Assembly (NCBI RefSeq): GCF_026210795.1
Contig: NC_089442.1
Span: 1,612,001-1,676,000 of the forward strand
From: Rhizophagus irregularis
Taxonomy: Eukaryota > Glomeromycota > Glomeromycetes > Glomerales > Glomeraceae
DNA length: 64,000 bases
Direction: 5' to 3'
The translations under genes were made by a program, and so were the position numbers. The first letter of the stretch is position 1. Every line of letters begins with the position of its first letter. Under the pieces are notes generated by a model. It searched no databases and was not told the DNA's origin. It saw only the letters and a list, made by a program, of their open reading frames with translations. This document shows, piece by piece, positions 12,528 to 23,867 of the stretch.

Positions 12528-12766
12528 TAGGGTATCCAGGATTTTACGAACGATTTTCACGATATTTAAATTTGATTGGATAGCTGATAACCATGTCATG
12601 ATTATGATTTTGCTGAAATTCTGGCCAAAATAATTCCGACTAAAATTATTGCGCTTTAGAAATTAGGCCGAAATTACGTTAATTTCAGCCAATCGCGAAT
12701 TTGCGAAAAAATCGTGAAAATCACGCGTGATTTTTGGGTCATCACGACAACATCTTGGGCACCCTA
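12528..12766. mobile_element. hAT-type MITE, 239 bp
   Basis: The ends are TAGGGTATCCAGGAT and, inverted, TAGGGTGCCCAAGAT. They are flanked by perfect 8-bp duplications AAATAAAC (12520-12527 and 12767-12774). The interior has two facing ATTTTCACGA/TCGTGAAAAT blocks and the CTGGCCAAAAT motif shared with the other elements. No coding capacity. TIR with TAGGG plus an 8-bp duplication fits the hAT superfamily. Confidence 0.8.
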
Positions 12767-12774
12767 AAATAAAC

Positions 12775-14133
12775 CACTATTATTTATAAATCGGGATGTT
12801 AATTAGATCGTCCAATATTGAAAGGTTTTGTCTAAACAATTGAATGTAATTAAAAGCCTGTAAACTGCAAATAAATAATTTTAAAATATTCTTAATAATA
12901 AAAGGAAACGAAAAGAATAAGTTACTATCCAATTTTTTTTTAGAAAAAGTAGTTGAATGATGCTAACTTTGTACGACTAAAAGGTTTATCATTCTTACAG
13001 TGAATACAGTGAATACTACTGATGTTATTAACATACGTAAAAGAAATAGAAGTGGACTATATGCATTTCCATGTTTACAGACTCAATCTATCGATCTCGT
13101 CTCATTTTGTTCACTTTCACAAAGGCAAATAAAAGAATTCATTAACCAAGGCCTCATCTTTTTATATAATTTGCAAATAATCAAAAAAAAAAATATCTCC
13201 TATTAAAGATATAATTTTCTAACAAAAATCTTCCATTAAAGACACATTTTCCTATTAAAAAAATTCACAAAAGAATTTTATATCAAAAAAAACTTCACTC
13301 CTATTAAAAAAAATTCTTTAACAAATTCCTCTATCAAAAAAATCTCCCCCTGTTAAAAAAATTTACTAATAAAATGATCCATTAAAAAAAAACCTTTCCT
13401 ATTAAAAAAAATTCTACAATGAAATTTCTATCAAAAAAAAAAAAAAAAAAAAAAATTCTCTAACGAAATTCCTTGCAAAAGAATATTTTCACTTATTAAA
13501 AAATTCTCAAAAAAAATTCTTTACCAAGAAAAACTTCCTCCTATTAAAAAAAATTCTTTAATGTAATTCTCAAAAAATCTCCAACGAAATTCTAAATCTT
13601 CCGTATTAAAAAAATCCTCCAATGAATTTTCTAAAAATTCTCTGCCAAACATTTTTTGAAAAAATCCAATAAAAAAATTCTTCACCTAATTGAAATTTAA
13701 AAATTTTTTTTTAATACGCTAAATTTAAACCATGTTGTTGATAGAATCAGCAATATCAGCTGATCTTTTGTCAAGACCCGGACATCAGAGGTCTTACACA
13801 AAATAAAATGATCTTAATAAGTTTTTTTTTAAAAAAAAAATAATAAATAATTAAGCAAAATAGCAAATTAATTAGGAATCGCTTCTTAAATTATTCACAT
13901 GATCTTAATTAACATTATATGTTTGAAATTTTCCGAAAATTCTTACAATTATTTCAACACATATGCACTCCGGTATTCACATAATGCTGCTTGATAATGC
14001 CATAAAAAGCACAATTTTATTTTTATAAACTGCTGTTGTATTTGTCTTTTGTTATATTGCTAGTGTTATTTACGGAAACTATACAAACGTGCATAACTTA
14101 TAAACTAAAAGCAATAAAATATTAAATCATATT
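12775..14133. repeat. A/T satellite-like repeat within a gene-free interval
   Basis: From about 13190 to 13700 a degenerate unit of roughly 30-45 bases recurs: (C)CTATTAAAAAAATTC, then T(C/T)TA(A/C)(C/A)AAATTCC, then TATCAAAAAAATCT. At least ten recognisable repetitions occur, with a run of about 20 A near 13433. A 68-codon frame at 13000-13206 runs into this repeat and I do not accept it as a gene. From 13700 to 14133 I see nothing except the 3' flank of the bZIP gene. Confidence 0.55.
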
Positions 14134-14838
14134 TTATATCGTTCCATTATACCGCACATATTCGTGCACGATATTACAGTTGCAATAATTATTATGGGCG
14201 AGAATTTGAAGTTTCAAATCTACAGATTCTTTACTGAGATCGATTATCAAAGAGCGCAATGCCGTATTCATTTGTGTTAAATATGTATCTCGCTCTTGAA
14301 GTCTTTTTACAATCTGCTTTTGCTTATTACGGTATTTCGCCACTAAATAAAAATGGTTATTACAAATATGTTATTATAGAATAATAAATGTAAGATTATA
14401 TATACCCGCAATTCGGTTTCTTTCTAATCTTTTCGCTCGTTTTTCTTCTGGGGTTTCTCTACGTTTATTATTCAAAGATCCTGTAGAAATAAAAGTTGTT
14501 TCTGCTGGTGAAGATGACTCGGTTTCTGCTTTTGTTACTGTTGTTACAGCAGTATTTAAAATCCCACCAGGCGAATATTCGTATGTCACACTTGAGGGAG
14601 TTGTCATAACAGTTGTTGAAGCTTGTCCGTATGATACTGTGGCTTCTGGAGAAATTAAATATGATAATTCAGAAAACGAAACATGTGCTTCGCTTTCTGT
14701 TATATGATAAACAGGTTGTGTTTTAATTTCGAGTCCAGAAACTTTAATCTGTTTTACTTGTGGAAATAATCGTTCATAATTTTCCATAATATTAGTTTCA
14801 TAAAGATAATCAGATTTCATCAAAGAAATTTCCGACAT
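14134..14838 (-). CDS. bZIP transcription factor
   Basis: Two exons, 14406-14838 and 14134-14342, with a 63-bp GT-AG intron, encode 213 aa. The N-terminal 120 residues are Ser/Thr-rich and of low complexity, as in an activation region. A basic region begins at KRRETPEEKRAKRLERNR, is interrupted by the intron, and continues as VAKYRNKQK. The leucine-zipper-like helix follows, with heptad-spaced hydrophobics in QIVKRLQERDTYL, MNTALRSLII, LSKESVDLKLQIL. The pattern N-x7-R in NRIAVAKYR is the bZIP signature, with Val where Ala is usual at the fifth position. It resembles the ATF/CREB group and would bind DNA as a dimer in the nucleus. The start at 14838 is the first ATG of a well-isolated exon. 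No neighbour within 7 kb suggests a target. Confidence 0.88.
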
Positions 14839-14921
14839 ATTGAGAAATTTTTGAGAGAAAAATTTTTTTTTATTGATTTTTAAGAGAATTTTTCCTATTG
14901 ATTATAAAAAATATCTATCTC

Positions 14922-14929
14922 TTTTTATA
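14922..14929 (-). promoter_or_regulatory. TATA-like box upstream of the bZIP gene
   Basis: On the minus strand this reads TATAAAAA within CCTATAAAAAGAG, 84-91 bases upstream of the start codon at 14838. It is the best TATA match in the upstream region. Confidence 0.4.
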
Positions 14930-16348
14930 GGAAATCTTATCGTATATAATGATAAAAAGATAAAACATACAATATAAATGTATTAGTCATTATCTCAAGC
15001 TCCTGATGCGTAGTAGTATTCAAACTAAAGGAATGATTGTTTATCAGATCCCATACATGTGATTGGCGTAGTAAACAAAATGATTAATAATCTTATGCGC
15101 AGTCTAATGAAAATTAATAATAACTTTTTAATTACTGTTTTTTATATTATGCAATTAAATATACCTAATTGAGTCAGAGTATACATTTATGAGATGGGTT
15201 AGATAAATAACGTGTAACCCCGTGCTGTTATGATTAATAATTAGTAAGGATATTATTTATTTTGATATTTGAAAAGTTAATGATAAATTTGTTAAAAAAC
15301 TTTGAAAATTTTTATTTAATAAAATAATATACTGATTTCTGGCCTGTATAACTAGCTAATTTTTTTTACCAAAATTACTAATTTTAATAATAAATTAAAT
15401 AAGTATATTAAGAGTTACAATTATGAAAAATATTTTGACTTTTTGTTTTACAATATGTTTTTTCAACATTATTTCGTCATATTTTGTCATTGTGGAGAAC
15501 TCTATTAACAATGTTCGTTAGAACAAGTGAAGAATATTTTCCTTAACAATTATGAAAAATATTTCCCATAATTAATATAACCTTATTAGATTTTAAATTA
15601 TAAATATAAATACAGACTGATCTATAGTCACATTATGTGTATATCATTGATTGTTAATATCTATCTGAAATTTGATTTGGTATAATTTTTTTTGTAGTGC
15701 ATTGGACTTTTTTTAAAGGTGATATTTGGTGAAATAGAGAAATTTGCTATACTAATTAAAATCAATCAATTACTTAATCATCTCCCTCCTCTGATTACTT
15801 TCCAGCAGATTTAATGGTGGTGGTGGTCCGAGCAGATCTAATGGAAAATATAAAAGATATAAGATAATAGACCATACTAGTTGGAATCTCTTTTATTTTT
15901 TTTTTTTAGTTTTTGATGGCAACTTTATGGCGACTTGTATGAGTCCAGAACTCATCTGATAATCATAATTGTTAGGAGAACTTATCAGATATCTTTGTAG
16001 ATTACCTAGAGCAAATAAAATTGGTTCTATTTAAAATCTAATATTAAAACTTGTAAATATATACAAACTGTCCATTATTCTACTTAAATTTTCATATCCT
16101 ATATTTATTAAATTATTTTAAATATTTACTAATAGTATCAAATAAAAAATAAAAGTAAATAGCAAGATATTTACTGTGTTTTTAAATGTTTCACTTATTT
16201 TGGCATTGAAATGGAGTGACTGTAATTTGCACATAAATGTTCATATTTGGAAACTATTTAATTTTACACCTTCTCTTCATTCTTCTCTTCCTCTTTGTAG
16301 ATACTCTGATATCAGCATCATAAGAAAAGTTTCTTTTCTTTTTTGTAG
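14930..16348. other. Gene-free interval
   Basis: Mostly A/T-rich filler. At 15684-15693 and 16286-16299 polypyrimidine tracts end in GTAG and resemble the splice-acceptor-like units of the relic that follows. The block near 15890-15960 also has a long T run ending in AG. These may be further, more decayed units of the same relic. Confidence 0.35.
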
Positions 16349-16605
16349 GGTGCCGGACAAATACTATGAACCGGAATTTGAATTAAAGTAAATGGAAGAG
16401 GGGAGGTACTACTTCATTGTTAATAGAAATGTTTCTAACATTTCTTCTTTTCTTTTTGTAGGTCATCGGACTATTTAGACGAACCCGGACTTGGAATGTA
16501 AGAAATGGGGAAGGTGGGAATTAAAGAAACGTACCTAATGTTTCTTTATTTTTTTTAGGCCACTGGACTCCCGAACTTGTAATGTAAGGAATGAACGTCA
16601 ACTTG
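16349..16605 (+). pseudogene. Relic of an exon-repeat protein gene (SP7-effector-like)
   Basis: Three tandem units at about 16349, 16462 and 16559, spaced 113 and 97 bases apart, each begin after a long polypyrimidine tract and TAG. Each then reads a related sequence: GG-TGCCGGAC...GAACCGG, G-TCATCGGAC...GAACCCGGACTTGGAATGTAAG, GCCACTGGAC...GAACTTGTAATGTAAG. Unit 2 translates as HRTI-stop-TNPDLECKKWG. Units 1 and 3 carry stops or shifts. A short hydrophilic repeat encoded once per small exon is the architecture described for SP7-type nuclear effectors of Rhizophagus. The similarity is recalled and not aligned, and the locus is clearly broken. No signal-peptide exon was found. Confidence 0.45.
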
Positions 16606-18520
16606 GGGTACGCTTGTGGGTGCTCCAATATCAGCTGTGATTTAACAGTATCCTTAAGGCGAACCTTTGTAGCCTACTTGAGTCAAATACAGGACTAAAA
16701 AAGGTGCCTCATTTACAATAATAATCATTTTCTTTAAAAACCCTTTCACGCATTTTCTATTTGATGCTCCTCTTGCTCTATCAATGAAATCTCGTAAAAG
16801 CTGGCGTAAAGTACATGTATAAAAGAAATCAAATAAATACATGTAATTTGAGATTTTGATCATGATTTTGATCATGAATTTATTAACTTAATAAACTACC
16901 AGGTTTTTTCCAAAAGTAAGAATTAAATTTCTGATAATACTACTTAGCCCATTGAATTTGCGGACCTCATATATAATCACAGCACATTTATATTGAACTA
17001 GAATAATCATATATTAAAAGACTATCTTATTGTTCACATCATATAATATATATAATATTTGTATAAGCATACATTTTTTTGATCCTAATTAAATGTATAG
17101 ATGAGCTTATAATTTATTTCATTGTGGCAATGTATAAAGTCATAAATAAACTACTTTCTAAAATATCTCCATTTACTTATTTTAAAAATATAGAATAAAA
17201 TATTTTCATAAATCCCCTTATATTGGTGATATGTTTTTAGCCATGAAACTATCAGAAGTATAAGGAAATTATTAGGAAGTACTCTAGTAAATGTTCAGCA
17301 AATCAGAAATCACATTTAATTTTGACTTGATTTAACCAATATAATCCTTTTCTATATCATATGTTAAACTTGGATATACAATAATTATGTACTCAATACT
17401 CATCTATGTAAATCTCTAAATAAAAGTGTTGTAAATACATAATAATACTAATTAAAATTTGTAACATAGAGCAATAAAAATATGCATTTTATTACTTTTA
17501 ACAAGATTTACAGCCAATATTCATTTACATCTTACTGGGATGAAGTATTAAAAATATATTTACATATTCAAATATTTTTGTGCATAATACAATGTACTGC
17601 ATATAAATTTATTATTTCCACATATTGATCTTATTATATGGTATATACTTTCTACACATTTCAAGTTATTATAACTAGAAAATATTATCTCAAATTCTCC
17701 TATCAGTGTATACCTTTTTTTTAATTCCACTTTAAATTCTTTTCTTTGATTTCTGGTAACTATTTGATTTTTAGTGTTTAATAAGTTTTTATATCTAAAA
17801 GTTAAATTTTTAATATAGATCTATAAACTCATATTTTTATGTCGTCATAATCTGAAATTCCTCAATATGTTTGTATACTATCTTTGCAATTTTATTATTT
17901 TAAAGTTTAAAATATTATTATTCTTCTAATAATTTTATTTTTATTTTTTTCATTAGTATAAAACTATTTTAGTTCTGTTGCTATGTGCATATCAAATTTT
18001 CTTTTATATCATTTTATTAGATTATTGTTATCTTTCTTTAACTATAATTCTTTTATATAATACATTAATATTTTACAAGAAATTGGTGTAATTTAAACAT
18101 TTATAAGATTTTATAGTTGTATTTCTGATATTCATGAAAAAAACTGGATATTTTGATAATATTATATATAATTTAACAGTTATAACTATCAAAACTAATA
18201 TTATTGAGCAACTATCATGTCATTTCCTTGTAGTAAATCATTAGTACATCCACACAGCTACAGATGAGACACTGTTATATATTTGATATGTGATTATAGA
18301 CTTGCCAATTTGATATACTATGTAAGATTACAACATTATATTGTTATACTTATTTGGATTCAAATACATACGCTATCATTTTGAGATTTTATTTATAGCC
18401 ATATAGTGAGTTAAATATTAAATATAGATCATATCAATAGAAACAAATTTATTTTATTAATAGTGAATGTATATAGACCTATAAATTTAGATCAAATTTA
18501 GATCAATTATAAACTGATAC
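16606..18520. other. Gene-free interval
   Basis: Positions 16654-16875 have an open minus-strand frame of 73 codons that I could not link to any family, and it starts in A/T-rich filler. Positions 16900-18520 are A/T-rich with stops in all frames. I see nothing further. Confidence 0.35.
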
Positions 18521-18703
18521 TTAATTATAAATAACTAGGTAATAGGAACCGTGAAGCATTATAATCATATGATCATCAAATACTTGGCCATACACGTGAA
18601 CTTGAAGCTTGAAGCTTCGGACAATTAAACAACATAATAAGATACAAAAAATAGCTACACAAGATCCGAAAATTTGAGTGTATTTGAAGTTTCCTACGCT
18701 CAT
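18521..18703 (-). CDS. Small membrane or secreted protein candidate, 60 aa
   Basis: A 60-codon frame opens with ATG at 18703. It has a short polar N-terminus (MSVGNFKYTQ) followed by a hydrophobic, Cys-containing core (CVAIFCILLCCLIV), which could be a signal peptide or a membrane helix. The rest is a short tail. I do not recognise the product. About 20-40 bases upstream the minus strand has TTTATATAAATTG, a TATA-like run. The upstream region (18776-19035) is a repeat also found at 26007-26280. It could be the first exon of a longer gene or a chance frame. Confidence 0.28.
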   Translation of the reverse strand: MSVGNFKYTQIFGSCVAIFCILLCCLIVRSFKLQVHVYGQVFDDHMIIMLHGSYYLVIYN

Positions 18704-18775
18704 GCTTCGGACAATAATATGTTAAATAATTTTCTTTTTTACAATTTATATAAAGTGGACAAAGTCAAATAAAGA

Positions 18776-19035
18776 ATGCTCTTTAATTGGTCTTGACAAA
18801 TCTTATTATTATCCAATTATATATACAGATTACTTTATTCACGACCTATTTTGTATTATCTTACAATAATGAATTATTATTAACTTTAAAGCAAAAGCCT
18901 TTAAAGCCTAAATTTGTTATATAATAGATTCATTTTAAATAATTATTTGTTAATTACAGTTTAGAGGTTAGAATCATCCAAAAAACCTTAACCGGTAATA
19001 TTGAGAACATTATTAAACCTTTTTTGCAAATTATT
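18776..19035. repeat. Dispersed repeat, copy 1
   Basis: Shares collinear sequence with 26007-26280 in the same orientation. Anchors are CTTTAATTG.TCTTGACAAA, ATAATGAATTATT, TTTAAAGC.TAAATTT, AATTACAGTTTAGA.GTT and AATC.TCCAAAAA.CCTTA. The two copies differ by many substitutions and small indels. The function is unknown and no inverted-repeat ends were seen. Confidence 0.6.
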
Positions 19036-19922
19036 TTTATAATACTAATAAATTAATAAGGTTTGATTCATATTCTTTTATAGTATAATAAAAATAATAA
19101 AATTTTTTATCATTATTTATTTAACTGTATTTATTATTACTATTATCATTTGTGCGGTACGTAAAAGACAAAATATTATCTACTTTTGAGTTAATATTTT
19201 TACTAACTTTATGCATGACAAATATAAAAATTATTTTTATATAAACATTCATGTAGTTCATTTAAATATCTTTAAACATTTAACTACTTTTTGGAAAATT
19301 TAACCTTACATATTTATTTGAACAAAAAAAACACAATATCTCAATTATATTATAAACTATTAGTGGATTAAATTAGTATTATTTATTTAATGGAGTTGGG
19401 AATAATAGGGTTTTATCCCAAAGGGAAAGAGGCCCTAATGTTCCCCTTCCCATGAAATAAATGAGTAATCCCCGGAGCGTGTCACTCATTAAATATTAAC
19501 TATTTTAAACTAAAATTAGTAATTTTCCGATCTATAAGAGCCCAGGAAATAAGTAAACGAAGTTTCCTGATCATTTATAAACTCAGATAATCACTCACAT
19601 TTTTAAAAATTAGTATAAAGTGATCATGGGTGACACCTAGTTCAATAGGATCAAATTGATATATAGTAATAAATCATTCAAAAAATAAATTTGTTAAGTA
19701 ATGCATATTTGATGATATAGTAGTATTGTGAACAGTTTTCAAATAAAGTTGATAATTTGGAATGCGCCCAATATGTTGATCGGCCGATATTGGGATCAAT
19801 GATTATGGAATTTTTAATCATTTTCATCACACAATATGTAGTAGTAAACATGACTACTTTTTTATAGTATATAAAAGCAAGGGTTTCAATATATATTTAA
19901 AAAGAAAAAAAAGGGAAAAAAA
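19036..19922. other. Gene-free interval
   Basis: A/T-rich sequence with a more mixed patch at 19390-19500 (TTTATCCCAAAGGGAAAGAGG) that I cannot assign. A purine run at 19900-19925 precedes the BTB pseudogene. Confidence 0.35.
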
Positions 19923-20400
19923 AATGGAAAGACAAGATTCATTAGGAGAAGACAATCCCAAAATACAATGATGTAGAAATTAATTTTATGGTTGTAGACT
20001 AATTTTAGCAGCAAGATCCAAAGTATTTGATAGATTATTTCATTATGGAATAAAGGAATACTATGAACCATAAATTTCCCTTCCAAATATTAATTCTGCC
20101 GAAATGGAAATTATATTAGAATATAATTATACAGATTCAATTAAAAAAGAAAGAAGAATCCTTAACAAAAGATAATATAATTAATGCTTTTTACGCAGCA
20201 GATTATTTTGGCCTTAATAATTTTATTATGAAAACTTTAAAAAATAAGTCAAAAAACAATTAACATGAAAATTATTCACCAGTATTATTATCTAAATTTG
20301 TGGGAAAAATGCCATTAATGAAAGATAATAAACTTTCAAATTTATTGATAAAAGTGGTAGCAATCAAAGATTCCATTAAATACTATTAAATTCTATATTT
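19923..20400 (+). pseudogene. BTB-domain pseudogene (non-TLDc type)
   Basis: The plus strand contains BTB fragments in order: LAARSKVFDRLFHYGIKE, then LPNINSAEMEIILEYNYTDS, then ESLTKDNIINAFYAADYF and LNNFIMKTLKN, then ENYSPVLLSKFVGKMPL. They are interrupted by in-frame stops (after DNPKIQ, after KEYYEP and after NKSKNN-type sequence) and a frameshift near 20150. This is a different BTB subfamily from the eight minus-strand genes. It lacks the conserved intron position and has no TLDc part. The order of segments is that of a BTB plus BACK-like protein, so this is a dead copy. Confidence 0.75.
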
Positions 20401-20539
20401 AAAATCAATGTCACCATTTTATTCTTTGTCAGAAGAATAAGATTCTTCATCAAATTTGTCAGCAATCATTATGGGTTTTTTAAGGAAAGGTGCATACCTA
20501 TTTTTAAAAGCAAGATCTATTATACAAGCAACAGATTTA

Positions 20540-21640
20540 AGTTAGAACCCATTTAGTTTCGGATTCACAAGGTATGAGTAATTTAATATTATTATCAGCT
20601 ATGACAAAATCTGGTTCTCCAACAATATTTTTTAAAGCATGACCATCCAAAAAATAAATAGGTTGCTCTAGTGTAGTTAATGTATCAAAGATATTTGTAT
20701 CTGTTGCTGACCATATATCTTTCTCACTAATGATTTTACATGACCTAAATATGGGTTTATAATATTTTTATTTGATTCTAGTTGCCATTTTTGAACCTCT
20801 TGCTTAAAATCCAACCAATCTGTAATTTCATTAGGAGAACGTTGTTCTGTTAATTCAATAGTTGATTTTGATTTATCAATCTAGATGTACCAGATTTGGT
20901 ATGATATTTTGGGCAATTCTAATAAATAAATCTCTAAAAATTTACAAAGAACAAAATATAAATCATAAAATAATTGATAATGTTAACAGATATCATAGAT
21001 AAAAACATCATAATTTACTTACTACTAATTGATGAATATTTTAATGATATTGAAGTAGAAACCATGAAACTTTCTTCATCAGCTTTAAAGTTGTTCTTTT
21101 CCTTTTTCATTTTTTTTAGATTTCTTTCTAAATTTATCTTTTCAATAGATTTTCTTTTAACAGGTGTGACAGCCATTTTCCTTTCTTCATTAATTTCTTT
21201 TCCAGATTTCTGAAATAATATGCAAGAAATTATGAGTAAGATCCCTTAACATAAGGAAGGTACATAGCGAATTCCTCCTCCAGAATAAGCAGACCTTAAT
21301 CAAAGAAATCCCATAGCTAGTTGTGCACGCCTCAGCGGATGAGTGAACTCATTCTGGCTAGACGCTCTTCTTCCCTATACCCGCAGAATAGGTTGTAGCA
21401 CTTTCACTATGGCTCGTTAATATTTTAAAAAAATACTAACCTTTAGTTGACACTTCAAATCATTTATTTCTTGTTTTTGGTTCTAAGTTTTTGATTAAAG
21501 TTTCTAGTTCAAATCCTAATGCAGTATGTGATGTTTGCTTTGATGCATTTGGAAATTCTTTAAAGAAAAATTGATCCTATGTATCAATTCGCCATTGTGT
21601 ATATGATCTTTTCCAGTAATTGGCAAAGATTATGCAAGTC
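20540..21640 (-). pseudogene. Decayed PD-(D/E)XK-like protein gene
   Basis: Three exon-like pieces can be followed on the minus strand. The first, about 21441-21640, has WKRSYTQWRIDT then ALGFELETLIKNLE. The second, about 21020-21209, is Lys-rich with KMAVTPVKRKSIEKINLE. The third runs from 20880 down to about 20540, with ITDWLDFKQEVQKWQLESNK, then after a frameshift EKDIWSATDTNIFDTL, and then GEPDFV and CESETKW. The last two match the D...ExK pattern of PD-(D/E)XK nuclease folds. Stops (after WRIDT, after KWVLT) and a shift show it is not functional. The layout recalls Crinkler-like fungal proteins, but that is inference. Confidence 0.5.
21210..21440 (-). other. Intron of the PD-(D/E)XK-like pseudogene with a GC-richer insert
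   Basis: The pseudogene intron has donor GTTAGT at 21440 and acceptor TTTCAG at 21210, and at 231 bp it is more than twice the length of most introns here. Its centre (about 21240-21425) is markedly less A/T-rich than its surroundings. It includes ATGAGTTCACTCAT on the minus strand, a perfect 6-bp stem with a 2-base loop. It has no open frame. It could be an inserted short repeat or an intron-borne structured RNA. I could not match it to any snRNA, tRNA or snoRNA consensus. Confidence 0.35.
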
Positions 21641-23867
21641 TTTTTGATATCATAATCATAAATAAGTTGATAGTTTAGTGAAAAAGCGATAAGAAATAGA
21701 AAAAGAATCAATAAAGCATTTGAGTATTAAATACAAAAAAAATTGCTATAATCAACATAATTTGACACATTGATACAATATGACTATTATGATATTAAAA
21801 AGTAAAGATGATGATGATTTTCATTATGATTGTCCTTATTTATTATGTCACAAAACCATTTAGTTAGGCTTAAATGTTACATAATTATTTTCATATGATA
21901 ATTAAATTTTGAGGCTTATTATTTGTTTTTTTTTCTACTTGATTACGTCATAATAACATGGAAAATTATTCATAGTTATGTAAGTTGATTGACTCTTTTT
22001 TATTCATTGATGACGATTATTACTGAACCTGTTAAGGAAATGTCAAACATAAAAACTCATAATAAGTCAGTGCACATATGGCTATGATTGATTATCATTT
22101 AATTTTGTATCAGTATGAATACAATAATTACAACAGTATTAAAATTTATATTATTCTTACATACTATAAGATGTGCGTAACACTTGAAGTTGCTTTACCC
22201 ACTTTTTCTCAGCGTAGTATCATAGCATTATCTTGGTCGAATTTGAATTCGGGCTCATCAAAATAATAATCAATTGTAATAGATTTCAATAAATTTTATA
22301 CATATAATAAATTTTTTTTTTAACTGGGAATATTATCATTACCTAATTAACTCATTTAATATAAAAAGACAAATATAGCAAAATGGGATTATTTGAATAA
22401 TATAATAATATTCTAAATCATTATAAATTTATTTTTTAATGTAATTGTTCTGCCTAATCCTGGAGTAATTCATTTGTAAATTAGTAGATCCGAATACCGT
22501 TCAAACTCTAGGATTTATCCGTTCAAGAAAAGCTCTAGATTCCCCTTTCATTAAAATTACCCGGTCGGTCATTGCATTCTATTCTTCCATTTCATTCTGC
22601 GATACGGTTAGAATATCTTTGCAGAAAGTCAGAAACGATAGTTGTTTTACAACTTGTCTATATTTTGGAATGGATTTTCTTATTATAATGTAATGCTTGA
22701 AGTTTTAATAATTTACAAATCTTGGCTACTTAATTAAGATATCGGTCGTTAGCACGTTTCTTTACAACTTAATAATATTATTTCCGGTATCCCATAAGCC
22801 AATAATTTTGCTCATATCCGGCATGTTACGTAATTTATTGCCGGAAATAAATGATGCCTGTCGAAATTGATTAATTTATCAAGTACCACAGTGACGATTG
22901 AATTTACATTTCACGTGATGTATATACATAACTTACGCCCACGAGACGTCGTGACAATGTACAGTACATTCAAAAATTATGTTGTGCACATAAATATTAC
23001 GTTAAATATTTTTTTTAAAAAAAAATGGTATGACTACCATCTAATACGAATCCTGAAAACAAAGGAAATGAAATTAAAAGTCTACTTGTATGGCGTTCCT
23101 TTATTATCTCATAAAGTTTTCAATTTTCTTTTTTTTTGAAACGCTTTCATGAATAATAATTATTGCAGCGTTAAAAAACAAATAATTTATTCGATAAAAA
23201 AACGTCGACGAGGGTAAATATGTTACTTTGACTTTATTGGAATAAATTTCATTTACTAAAAAAAAGTTTCATTTATGTATATTATTAACAGCTGTAATCC
23301 TTCAAATTTTTTTTTTGATAACAATATAACACTTGCAATTAGTATAGGAGGTTTATCAAAGCAGAAGATAAAAACAATTAATGTCTTTTTTTTATTCTGG
23401 TTGAGTTTGAAAGAAAGTTAGTTCGTTCAAAGGCAAAAATCAATAAATGAAAACATTATTCAGAAATCTGAAAATAAGTTAGTAACATAAATAATATAGG
23501 CTGTAAGGCTGTTTTTCTGTATAAATATATAATGTAAAACTCCGTTCCATTGCTAATATCTTGTCTTTCAACAAGAAAAAACATTGTTTGGTCCACAAAA
23601 TTCATTTTTATATTGTACATCTAAATATTACAATCAAGTAAAATTTTCATATTTACGTTCATTCATAATTTTACTATTTCGTTAGTTACTCTCACGCGTT
23701 TGTTGTTATAGTTTGACTATTTATAACTTGTATTACATAATTATGCAGTATTTTATTCGTTGATTTAAATCGGTCGGTCTATTAAATTTTGTATAAATGC
23801 CTCATTTTTTTCTTCCTCAACTACATCTTCAACTTCTTCATATATACACTACAGTAAAATGTATATT
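21641..23867. other. Gene-free interval
   Basis: No supportable gene. At 22180-22262 a less A/T-rich patch reads DEPEFKFDQDNAMILR on the minus strand and could be a coding scrap. At 22440-22660 another patch of mixed composition has no long frame. The rest is A/T-rich. Confidence 0.35.

Noticed and set aside
13000-13206. 68-codon plus-strand open frame
   Set aside because: It lacks an ATG start, and its end runs into the A/T satellite. The central stretch (about 13030-13110) has mixed composition but no identifiable family.
22078-22266. 62-codon plus-strand frame beginning with ATG
   Set aside because: The first half is Tyr/Asn/Ile filler, and the second half looks at least as protein-like on the opposite strand. 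Nothing recognisable.
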